From Pyrenophora tritici-repentis (lineage: Eukaryota; Ascomycota; Dothideomycetes; Pleosporales; Pleosporaceae), in NCBI RefSeq assembly GCF_003171515.1, contig NC_089393.1:744001-808000 (forward strand): a DNA stretch of 64,000 bases, read 5' to 3'. Below, in pieces: positions 42,524-51,689 of the stretch; position 1 is the first letter of the stretch, and every line of letters begins with the position of its first letter. Made by a program: the position numbers and the translations under genes. The notes below the pieces were generated by a model. It made no database searches, was not told the DNA's origin, and worked only from the letters and a program-made list of their open reading frames with translations.

Positions 42524-45463
42524 ATGGCGAGCAGTAGTAGAAGAGTGGTACCCACACTAGAGGCGCTACTAGGGACCACAAACATAAAACCAAGAGAATG
42601 GCATCACATCGATCCAGAGATTTGGGAGGACAACGTTGAAGCTCCAGACGATGAGGTAGGGATTACTACAGCAACAACGTACATTGCGCGTGCGATTGCG
42701 GACTATACAGATCGACCAACAGCAGATGAAGAACTCTTTTGGGAGTTCCGTCAGGACTTTGAAGGATGGACAGAGGCAATGTTCCTACGTGCCCAGCCAA
42801 TATACACAAAGGAACTAAAGCGGATCCTCCGCTTTAAGGGAGTGTATACTGGCCGTATTAATATGGCACCTAGTGAGTCTCTAGCTAGGTTATTACGCAT
42901 GGAGGAGTACCTAGAATGGCCTCAGGACGTATTCCAGTCGGCTGTGTTTGACACACGATCAGCTGCGCACATGTTGCAAGAGCGGGCACTACGGCAACAA
43001 CGCAGTGAAGGATCAGTACAGTCCACAGATAGGAGATTATCAAGCCAGGCCCAGAGCCGAACCCAAACGCCTGTAAGGACAAGAGGCCGAGACGTAGACA
43101 GTCGGCAAACCCGCGATCAAGACCAGACCCACGCCCGTGTGCAAGGACGACAGGAGACCGTTGAGGAAGAACAACAGATTCAGGACCAGCTGGCAAAAAC
43201 GATTGAGAAAGCCCAAAACCAACCAATCCGAAGCCAGCCTATAGAGACAACTGAATCCGCACCGCAGCCAGCCTATCAGCGCGTCCAAAGTCAGCAACCT
43301 CCCCTCACCTACAACAACTTCGACCGATTCCGCGAGTATACACCAGCATACCCCCGGATATCCATGGATTCACCACCATCTCCCTCGATAACCCATCGCG
43401 CGGAGGCAATCCAGAAAGCGATGAGGGCGCTGCGGAAGGCTGCAGCGGAACATGCGGTGAGCAACGCACTTGGTACCAGGAATGGGCCTACTACAGACGG
43501 GGTACTGTCACTGCCTCTTCAGAGTGAGGTGATGGTATGGCGCGAGAAGAATGGATGGCAAGGGCCGTATAGAGTCATCGATATGAAGGACCACGATGTT
43601 ACTGTAGACATGATCAACGGCCCAACGACGTTCCGATCCACTGTCGTAAAACCGTACTATCGCGATCTGACTACAGCGATAGACGGCGCAGATCAAGGCA
43701 CAGGTGGATCTCCGACCACAGACGAAGCGATTGCTGATGAACCGCCACTACCGGTACCACCGGCGGAAGCCACCCAAGCGGCTCAGCCGCGCAAGCGGGG
43801 CCGCCCACCTGGATCAAAGAACAAGCCCAAGGTGCAGTACCTGTCGAAGAAGGAGGAGGACGATTACGCCCTGGCCGTCAAGCTACGCAATGACGGCGTG
43901 ATTAACGTCCCGGGCGCTCCATTCGAAGCATCCGATCAGAAGGAGATCGACGACCTCGTCGGCCGTGGAGTATTCAGTTTTGAGCTGTTTGATCCAACTC
44001 TACACGGCGGGTATCGTATCTTCAAATCGCGCATGGTCCGCGAAGTCAAAGGCAAGACCATGGTCCCGTACGAGAAATCACGCCTCGTTGTTCAAGGTTA
44101 CAATGACGAGGGCAAACACGAGATCCTGACGCAGTCGCCAACCATCCAACGAGCCAGCCAGCGCCTGATTCTAGCCCTAGCGCCTGCATTACTCGATGAG
44201 GGCATGGTTGTGGAACTACGAGATATCACGCAAGCGTACCCACAGGCACAAACAGAGCTATTCCGCACGGTTTTAGCGCACCTCCCAAAGGAGCTTATAA
44301 CAAAGTATCCCAAGGGAACAATTATTCGCGTAATCAAGCCACTCTATGGAATCGCGGAAGCAGGAGTCCACTGGTTTGCTACGTACCAAGGACACCACTG
44401 CAAGGAGCTCGACATGGCTACATCAACGTATGACCCGTGCCTCCTGATCACGAACGGGAGACGGGAAGCGTTTGGAATAGTGGGCCTGCAGACAGACGAT
44501 ACTCTCGCGATTGGGACGCCTGCATTCTCTGGTGCAGAAGACGCTGCGCTCCAGAAAGCCAATTTTCGAGCTAAGCCCAAGGAGAGACTGTCCAAAGAAG
44601 TATCACTCGAGTTCAACGGATGTACTCTAACGTTGCGCGGAGACACGATTCTACTTACGCAGAAGGGACAAGGTGCCAAGATCGAAATCATTGATCCGAA
44701 GGCAGCAAACCGAGCACAGAAGTACATGGAGCAGCGCGCGCGTGGCGCGTACATTGCGTCGATATGCCAACCTGAAGCATCGTTCGATCTTTCCGCGGCT
44801 GCGCAAATACAACAACCTAAGGACACAGAATACGTGAAGCTTAACCGCCGGCTGCAGTGGCAATCTGAGAGCATACAACGAGGCCTGCGATACGTCCCTC
44901 TCGACCTCGCTACAGCAAAGCTGGTAGTGTTCACAGACGGATCCTTCGCGAACAACCAAGACCTTAGCTCACAGCTAGGGTACCTACTTATCCTTGCGAA
45001 TGAGTCGAGTCGACAAGACAGCACGTTTGATATTCGTGGTAACGTAATCCATTGGAGTTCGACCAAATGCAAACGCGTTACCCGGAGCGTTCTTGCCTCA
45101 GAAACGTACGGCATGGTTAGCGGTGTCGACATCGCTATCGCTATCCTAACAACCCTCAAGATAATTACAGGACGCCTAGGTCTACCACCGATCCCACTTA
45201 TTGTGTGTACGGATTCATACTCCTTGTATGAATGCCTCGTCAAACTCGGAACAACTGCTGAGAAGCGACTGATGATCGACATCATGGCGCTTCGGCAGTC
45301 ATACGAGCGTCGCGAGATCACTGAGATCCGCTGGATCAACGGAGAGGACAACCCCGCGGACGCATTCACGAAAGCAACACCAAATCGCGCGTTAGAACGT
45401 TTCATCGAAAGCAACAAGCTGTCAATCCGAGTAGAGGGATCTGTGCAGCGACCTACGGAGTAG
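42524..45463 (+). CDS. Deleted Copia Gag-Pol fusion lacking protease and integrase core
   Basis: 979 residues from ATG 42524; the frame is open upstream to about 42386 without an ATG. Residues 1 to about 150 match the family A Gag N-terminus (FEGWTEAMFLRAQPIY aligned with FEDWTQDIISAVDVRL, then KELKRILRFKGVYTGRIN). A Gln/Arg-rich linker follows. Near residue 265 the frame jumps from a Gag-like YNNFDRF to YPRISMDSPPSPS, the integrase C-terminus, with VMVWREKNGWQGPYRVI. Reverse transcriptase follows (QTDD near 657), then RNase H (FTDGSFANN near 803 to NPADAFTKA). No internal stops remain. It may still encode a functional RT or Gag-RT protein. Confidence 0.94.
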   Translation: MASSSRRVVPTLEALLGTTNIKPREWHHIDPEIWEDNVEAPDDEVGITTATTYIARAIADYTDRPTADEELFWEFRQDFEGWTEAMFLRAQPIYTKELKRILRFKGVYTGRINMAPSESLARLLRMEEYLEWPQDVFQSAVFDTRSAAHMLQERALRQQRSEGSVQSTDRRLSSQAQSRTQTPVRTRGRDVDSRQTRDQDQTHARVQGRQETVEEEQQIQDQLAKTIEKAQNQPIRSQPIETTESAPQPAYQRVQSQQPPLTYNNFDRFREYTPAYPRISMDSPPSPSITHRAEAIQKAMRALRKAAAEHAVSNALGTRNGPTTDGVLSLPLQSEVMVWREKNGWQGPYRVIDMKDHDVTVDMINGPTTFRSTVVKPYYRDLTTAIDGADQGTGGSPTTDEAIADEPPLPVPPAEATQAAQPRKRGRPPGSKNKPKVQYLSKKEEDDYALAVKLRNDGVINVPGAPFEASDQKEIDDLVGRGVFSFELFDPTLHGGYRIFKSRMVREVKGKTMVPYEKSRLVVQGYNDEGKHEILTQSPTIQRASQRLILALAPALLDEGMVVELRDITQAYPQAQTELFRTVLAHLPKELITKYPKGTIIRVIKPLYGIAEAGVHWFATYQGHHCKELDMATSTYDPCLLITNGRREAFGIVGLQTDDTLAIGTPAFSGAEDAALQKANFRAKPKERLSKEVSLEFNGCTLTLRGDTILLTQKGQGAKIEIIDPKAANRAQKYMEQRARGAYIASICQPEASFDLSAAAQIQQPKDTEYVKLNRRLQWQSESIQRGLRYVPLDLATAKLVVFTDGSFANNQDLSSQLGYLLILANESSRQDSTFDIRGNVIHWSSTKCKRVTRSVLASETYGMVSGVDIAIAILTTLKIITGRLGLPPIPLIVCTDSYSLYECLVKLGTTAEKRLMIDIMALRQSYERREITEIRWINGEDNPADAFTKATPNRALERFIESNKLSIRVEGSVQRPTE

Positions 45464-45537
45464 GCACATATGCCTATTTGGAATCCCTCTCATTGTGCCC
45501 TTTTTAGAAGACCCGTTTTTCCTTACATCAGTCGTTA

Positions 45538-45557
45538 CAATAAGAAAAGATTGCCAG
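45538..45557 (+). other. Polypurine tract of family B Copia
   Basis: AATAAGAAAAGATTGCCAG immediately before the 3' LTR, with the core AAGAAAAGAT shared with family A. Confidence 0.7.
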
Positions 45558-45754
45558 TGTCGGCATACACACGGTGTGTCGCCTAATAAGGCCCAATGTA
45601 CCGCCTCGATCCTACTTCGGCCCAACTCGGACCCAACGCTATGTATACCTTCGTAGCCCCCACATTCGTAGAATCATCATACACCAGAATACCAATACAC
45701 AAGATTACCTTAGCTACTGTTATTCACCGTACGATCGTACAAGGCCTTCCAACA
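45558..45754 (+). repeat. 3' LTR of family B Copia
   Basis: 197 bp, identical by eye to 41964-42160, followed by the duplication GATGT at 45755-45759. Confidence 0.96.
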
Positions 45755-45855
45755 GATGTATTATTATTATATTATTTAGTTGTGAAGTTCAAGAACTCAC
45801 TTATGAAGTACATTGAAACCCCGTACATAAACCCGAGCCGTCTTGGAGTCTAAGT

Positions 45856-46275
45856 TCATATTCGCGGGCGTTCACTCAGGCGCGACGACCGTTCTGCTTC
45901 TTTGAGGATTTGTACCACTTCCGCCGCATTGCCATTCTGCTCTGCCTAATAATGTAGCGTTCGCCCTTTGCTGTCTAACTTCAGAGGATCGGCGCCCATC
46001 TCTAACAAGTACTTTAGAGTCCCACAAATGCGGCTTTAGGGCTGTGGAATAGCTGTCGGGCCTGTTCTTTAACTCCGTTCATATCTCTATTGAGGGCGGC
46101 ACGATAACATAAATCGACTTATTCAGGCCTAGTATAGCGGAACGGCCTGGAGGCGGAGGCGGCGGTAAGATTTGTTGGGAGTGCATATCAGTCAGAAGGA
46201 AGTTGAATCCATGTTGCGAAACAAAGGTTAGAGCAGTTCCGCTTATGAGCTGGAGAAAAGCGGGGTTTACGTAGC
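45856..46275 (-). pseudogene. Decayed ankyrin-repeat gene remnant
   Basis: Reading the minus strand gives three overlapping pieces in different frames. Piece 1 is FLQLISGTALTFVSQHGFNF through SAILGLNKSIY. Piece 2 is CYRAALNRDMNGVKEQARQL through SPKAA. Piece 3 is TLKYLLEMGADPLKLDSKGR then TLHY, a TAG at 45948-45946, AEQNGNAAEVVQILKEAE, ending at a TGA at 45856. LLEMGADPL and the D..G.TxLHxAxxxGN pattern are ankyrin-repeat hallmarks. The frame breaks and internal stop show it is dead, lying next to the family B insertion in AT-richer DNA. Confidence 0.7.
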
Positions 46276-46450
46276 GCTAGTACCTACATGACACTAATCA
46301 GCCGGAACCGTGGTCTGAGGCACTGCCCAGGTGCACACCTCGCTGAGAGATTGGGGTGACATGAGATGTGTGCCTCTAGGTATAATTGATTAATCGGTGT
46401 TGATGGGTTCGTCCTTTAAGTATGATCTTTTAGAAATTGAGTGACGTTGA

Positions 46451-46624
46451 TTACATTTCAAATCCCTCCTTCGTGTCTTCCACATACACTTGGATGGTAC
46501 TGCCGTTAGCATCTACAAAAACAGAACTACTTTCGGGTTTACCCTCCACGGGCGGGACCTGATGTTTTCTTAAAATATCCACGTTTAAGCCTACGTCGCG
46601 TAGCTTCGTCTTAATAGTTATCTG
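46451..46624 (-). pseudogene. 57-codon coding remnant of unknown gene
   Basis: Minus-strand frame running from just after a TAG (46627-46625) to TAA (46453-46451). It reads TKLRDVGLNVDILRKH then PVEGKPESSSVFVDANGSTI and QVYVEDTKEGFEM, which looks protein-like (mixed charges, no low complexity). There is no ATG at its head. It may be the C-terminal end of another decayed gene. No family recognised. Confidence 0.35.
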
Positions 46625-47545
46625 CTAGTTAGGCAAAGCAAAGTGTTGTTGTATACGGCGCAGACAACCTAAGAATAAAGACTTTATAGGAAGTATTGCT
46701 AGTATTAAAGGTAATACTGCGTAAGGCGATCTATAAAAGATCGTATATAATTGTCGTTAGCGAAAGGATCGTCAAGATTACGATAGTGTAGAAGAGGTAA
46801 TACGTGTCTAAGGAATGCCGCATACTAAGAAACGATAAGGATAACAGAGCAGGACCCAAGCCCATCTGTTCCAATGGAAGGGAGAGGTTGCGAAAAAAAC
46901 GTAATGTCGAAAGCTTCATTTGTACTTCTTTTGCCTTATTTTTGGAGATAGCTGATCGAAATCGGCTTTTAGGTATAATTTCCATTGTGTGGAAGATATC
47001 AACTAGCTAGTGTTGGATAGTGTCTGCCAGCCTGACGCGGGTAAGAATTCGAAAGGGGAGTTGTGATGTTTTACTGGCCACTCACTTCTGTGAAGACTAA
47101 TTATCTTATTAAAAGACCCTCGACGTCGCATGATTAAGAAGGAAAGCTAATGATGCAGGCGGTTTAGATATCAACGTTGATGCGCAGGCTTATAAGACTA
47201 TTAAGAGCTGTTCCCTTTAGTAGAGGTTATGGTTTTGGTATAGTCCCAAGTAGTCGAGATAGATTTTCTTTTGGACAGAGAACTTGCCTAAATAGTGCAT
47301 TAACAAAATTGAACTACTTCTGCGTAAAGATGGCGACGGGGAGACTTGATGTTGGGGCTGCACAAGCCTCGGCAAGTCTATGCGCGTTAGCGTCCGTCAA
47401 ACTTCACCACATTACTCATCCTGTGAAATGACAAGACACGGTATTTGTAATGCAGCCGCCACACCGAAGAGATGCGACGTTCGCATTGAACGTATTTGAT
47501 CGTATACTAACCACCTGCTAGAAATTGACACATAGCCTCGTTGCC
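46625..47545. other. AT-rich intergenic, no intact gene
   Basis: About 920 bases, AT-rich in its first half, with only short frames. The last part should contain the PPCDC promoter. Confidence 0.5.
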
Positions 47546-48337
47546 ATGGCTATCCAGGTTCGAGACCTCAAGCCCCTCAACATCAGGCCCGTCCAGCCCC
47601 CAATCCGAGACCCGCCAAAAACCGACCCTTTTGCATTCGATCATCACGATGACAAAATCCACGTGTTGCTCTGCGCCTCAGGTTCTGTCGCGACGATCAA
47701 GATACCGAACATGATTAATGCGCTCGCCAAACACGAGAATGTGCGCATACGCCTGGTCTTCACGGCTGCGGCGGCAAACTTCCTGCAGGGCCAGAGCAGT
47801 GAACAACCGTCGATAGAGGACATTGAGGCGCTGCCAAACGTAGACGCGGTATACTTTGACGAGGACGAGTGGAGGGAGCCCTGGGTTCGCGGTAATAAGA
47901 TTTTGCACATCGAGCTACGGCGGTGGGCAGACATGATGATTATCGCCCCGCTCAGTGCGAATGAACTAGCGAAGATCACGCAAGGCTGGTCAGACAATCT
48001 CCTTCTCTCCGTTGTGCGCGCATGGGATACCACGGGCCTGATCGACCCATTGAGGAGTATACCCGGTGTGCAATGGCCACAAGAAGTAAGCAGTGTGCAG
48101 AAGAAGAGGATCTTGGTCGCACCAAGCATGAACACAGCCATGTGGTTTCAGCCAATCACAAGAAAACAGGTGCAAACCCTGGAAGAGGAATGGGGTGTCA
48201 AGAACGGAGGCTGGTTTGAGGTGCTGCAGCCAATGGAGAAAGAGCTGGCATGTGGAGATATTGGAGGTGGCGCGATGAAAGACTGGGCGGAGATTGTTGC
48301 TGTGGTTGAGGAGCGACTAGGCCTTGCATCGCAATAA
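47546..48337 (+). CDS. Phosphopantothenoylcysteine decarboxylase (Hal3/Coab3-type flavoprotein)
   Basis: 263 residues, single exon, ATG at 47546 (an upstream in-frame TTG is ignored). It is a flavoprotein of the HFCD family: FMN-binding LLCASGSVATIKIP; His121 in KILHIELRRWAD, the catalytic His; IIAPLSANELAKI; Asn196 in APSMNTAMW, the substrate-binding Asn; and Cys236 in ELACGDIGGGAM, the catalytic Cys of the flexible flap. All three residues needed for decarboxylation are present, so it should make 4'-phosphopantetheine in CoA synthesis. In yeasts, relatives without one of them act as Ppz1 phosphatase inhibitors (Hal3/Vhs3); this protein lacks their long acidic tail, which supports the enzyme role. 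Confidence 0.93.
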   Translation: MAIQVRDLKPLNIRPVQPPIRDPPKTDPFAFDHHDDKIHVLLCASGSVATIKIPNMINALAKHENVRIRLVFTAAAANFLQGQSSEQPSIEDIEALPNVDAVYFDEDEWREPWVRGNKILHIELRRWADMMIIAPLSANELAKITQGWSDNLLLSVVRAWDTTGLIDPLRSIPGVQWPQEVSSVQKKRILVAPSMNTAMWFQPITRKQVQTLEEEWGVKNGGWFEVLQPMEKELACGDIGGGAMKDWAEIVAVVEERLGLASQ

Positions 48338-49035
48338 CCTCTACTTACGTCTATTATACTAGACATATGCTGTTGGCAAAAAGAAAGTATTCCTAGACTA
48401 CTCACCCTATCACTGCTACGCCTATTAGGTGTTGCTCACCTAGCACAGCGCTTGTATCCGAGGACAAAAAAAGACAGAACTCTGATGGGCGCCCCTCCAC
48501 GCAACCCATGGTGACGACCTCCATGACTCCCTCGATCGATCGAGGCAAACAGACATTCGGTGACGCCGTTGCATCTCGACCCGGCGTGGTGGGTGACTGT
48601 GTAGTCTCCCTTCTGTCTGAACCTAATAGTTAGTACTGGAAGGGAATCGAATGAGCGACTCCTAGCGGTGCTATAGCGATGCTACAATACGACCACTAGG
48701 CTAGGCGCTTAAGGCTCGTAGCCTAATCATTTAATGAGAAACGTAGAGGATACTCAGTCTTTATACCAAGAATAGCTGGGATTTGGCGGTTGGGATAAGC
48801 TTGTGTTGTGAGTGCTCTGCGTTTGTTGTGGTTAATGAAGGGCTCGTGGGCCGCATTCACCTGGGCGATGAGGGGTCAGATCAATACTGATGGTCGAGCA
48901 ATGACGTGCAGGCTGCTCAGGGTCATATGTACATGCTTTCTTCGGCTCTCTCGCTCACACACCATAACAACCGTAACAACCACCTCTTAGGCTCGACCAC
49001 GTCACTGCGACCGAAACTCTCACCCGCGGCGGCAA
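48338..49035. other. Intergenic with a tRNA-like stretch
   Basis: About 700 bases. Bases about 48640-48715 (minus strand) contain TAGCCTAGTGGTCG, a good A-box, and about 60 bases later CATTCGATTCCC, a B-box-like match. The arms do not pair into a cloverleaf, so this is a decayed tRNA or tRNA-derived repeat at best. Confidence 0.4.
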
Positions 49036-50339
49036 ATGGCGCCTCAAAATCCCACAGCCGCAGCAGACGCACACCTCACGCGCACCTCCGAACCCAAAAA
49101 GCGCAAGGCCACACTTGCGAACCTGAAGTCGACAGTATGTCATTGCTTCTCTTCACACATGCTTTAGCTGACACGGAGAATAGCTGCAAAGCACCAAAGC
49201 AAAGCTCCGGTCGTACAGTCGGTCTAAAGTCACAAAAGCACGAGCAAAAGGCAAAGCAGTCAAGAAGCAAGAGCGTTGGAAGCAGACGACAGGGCGGTTC
49301 TCCGTCATCGAGGAAACTGTTAGCCTTATGGCCACCTCTTCCTCCAGTGATGAATCCCAAAGCGACACTGGAGCGTCTTCATACACAGCCAGTTCTTCGC
49401 CTCACTCCTCGCTTGCGGCGCGTGACCTCGAAGTCGGTGCAACTCTCGGACGCGGAAGTTTGGACGTGTCTATCTCGCCCGTCACCTGGCTACAAACTAC
49501 ATTTGCGCACTCAAGATCATCTCAAAAGTACAGGCATCAACACAGGAAGAAGAGAAATTGATACGGCGCGAATTGGAGATCCATCAGAACCTTGCACACA
49601 AGAATATTCTGAAGCTTCTTGCCTGGTTTCACGACGAGAAGAGCATCTACCTTGTCCTGGAGTTCGCAGCAGGTGGCAGCCTCTACTCAAGGCTAAAGAA
49701 GCAGCCAAAATCTCGCTTTACCGAACACCAGACGGCCATCTACATGGCACAGATTGCATCAGCTCTGCGCTACATGAATAACAAGAACATCATGCACCGG
49801 GATATCAAGCCTGAGAATATACTGCTTGGATTCCACTCGGAGATCAAGCTGGCCGACTTTGGATACTCTGTACACTCTGAGTCTGGGTACCGGTCCACTG
49901 TGCGTGGGACCCTTGACTACTTGAGTCCCGAGGTCGCAGTCATGATGTTGAAGCCTGGGATGAGCTCAGGATGGTACACCAAGGCGATTGATCAGTGGGG
50001 CTTGGGTGTTTTGATGTACGAGTTGCTGGTTGGTAGGCCGCCTTTTGAGATGAAGAATACGAAGAGCACACAGCGGAAGATTGCAAACTTCAAGGGCAAG
50101 GGGATCAAGTTCCCGGGACATATTAGTCAGGGCGCGGAAGAACTGATCCGTGAGGTAAGTGCTTCTTATGCAGTGGCACGAACATGGACGTAGACATGCT
50201 GACTTAATGGCAGTTGCTGAATCTCGAAGCGGAAAAGCGTATGAGCCTTGATGATGTGTTGGCGCATGGCTGGATCATGGGACACGTGGAGAAGTCAGTG
50301 CAGTCAGGCTTACGGTCGTTTGATCAGCTGCTTCAGTGA
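49036..50339 (+). CDS. Aurora-type protein kinase with apparent 1-nt frameshift
   Basis: Three exons: 49036-49134, 49184-50154, 50214-50339. Exon 2 is 971 nt, one short of a whole number of codons. The N-terminus is basic (EPKKRKATLANLKST). The kinase domain starts near ARDLEVGATLGRG. In the glycine-rich loop the frame breaks at about 49455-49458, where GGAAG stands in place of the expected GGAAAG. After a +1 correction it continues GRVYLARHLATNYICALKII with the VAIK-type Lys, HRDIKPENILL, LADFGYSVH, and RGTLDYLSPEV, the Aurora activation-loop signature. The C-terminus is short. Corrected length would be about 398 residues. Aurora (Ipl1/Ark1) is the chromosomal-passenger kinase for chromosome bi-orientation and is normally essential, so an assembly error is the first explanation. 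Confidence 0.85.
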
Positions 50340-51689
50340 TGCCTGAACGGAGTTTAGCTGGGGTCAAGAAACGTGGGACTGGCATTGGCACGACGCACGT
50401 CAAACCACTGTTACCGACTAGTGCGACATGTGGGCTCAAGTGATATATCGGGGGTCCGATGTAAATACGAGACAGCATCTGGATCTGGCGATCTGTGATC
50501 GGCCTGGCGCAATGCTAGGCCCGCTTCGGTTTTCAGCCCTATCTAGCCTTGGCGCTGAAGCTTGATGTCTAGTCATGGAGACGTTTCCTTGTACAATAAC
50601 ATGAGACTGATATATGTAATGCGTGACGCGTTGGAATCTCCTGTGCAGACGCGCATTCGGTGACTGGGTGGTGGAGCTACCTACATCTTGTGCGGCGCAG
50701 CAGGGAAGTGCCTAGATCCGTCATGGCAGTTCGCGTCAGTCCTTTGTCGTGACATGTGTCAAGCTTGGTAGCGCCATGGGTTCTCGATTTGCCGGAATCT
50801 CTCCAAAGCATAGAGTGGATGACGACTCCTCCAGATGCGGACATGTCAACAACAGATCCTTTTCTGCGCAATTGTACAGGTCTGAGCTATTAGCAGAAAT
50901 CTATTGCCATTACATTCCTGTTCGTCCAGGCGCAGACTAGCCAAGCCGGAAAGAACATAGCCTCACAAGGTTTGCCTGATGATGCAGGCAGTCAGGCAAC
51001 CGGCAGCACGCCTTGCCGTCACGGCGTGCGTATGCATACCACCGTGCCATCCTTGGCGCACGGTGGGGCGCCGATCGAGCGTTGAACTGCAGGAAACTAC
51101 TTAGGTGCTTTCGTCTCATCGCGGCTGGACGTGCTTCAGCTTGTGCAATGGCACATCCGCTTGGCACTCCCCAATACAGTTACGCGTTTGAGCCAAGCAG
51201 TGAACCACCCCACGATATCACGATCCCAGATGAAATCTATCAGAATGAGCAGGCCGTGTATCCATGGTGGCGAAGCAATGTTGGATGGTGGGTAATAGGC
51301 GTACAAGGCCTTCTGCCTTAGCACCCGCTTAGCCGGCTTCCTGATGCTTGCCTGACGAATCCTGTCAATATACAGTATCGTCGCAAGACTGCCTGGTGAA
51401 TGCGGCTCAGATCTTCGGTAGCTCTAAACTGAAGAGGGCTAAGCGTGTCAGATGTGGCTGTCGCGTTCATCTGCTTTTTGTACATGGAGTAGGCGGCGCC
51501 TGGCTGCGGCTGCGGCTGCCTTGGCCATGAGACATGCCCAACTTTTGAACCTGTCTCATAGCCTCCTCATCTTCTGTCACACTACCATTCCTCGCTGTCA
51601 GCTTTGTGCCTCGTTATATGTACCGATCGCGAGTTGCGCCTTATTGCCATACCATGATTCATACCTGATCGATCCTTACAAACACCACC
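50340..51689. other. Intergenic, no gene seen
   Basis: About 1.35 kb. A 102-codon frame (51013-51321) has no recognisable content and is not called. Confidence 0.5.

Larger units (their letters stand above)
41964..45754 (+). mobile_element. Copia LTR retrotransposon (family B), internally deleted copy
   Basis: 3791 bp with identical 197 bp LTRs (41964-42160, 45558-45754) and a 5 bp duplication GATGT at 41959-41963 and 45755-45759, so a recent and complete insertion. Its single long frame lacks the zinc knuckle, protease, integrase zinc-binding part and integrase catalytic core, yet stays open through reverse transcriptase and RNase H. The deletion joins Gag to the integrase C-terminus in frame. 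It should need protease and integrase from another element, so it is probably non-autonomous. Confidence 0.96.

Noticed and set aside
51013..51321. 102-codon plus-strand frame before the S41 gene
   Set aside because: No motif and no conserved-looking feature; could be chance.
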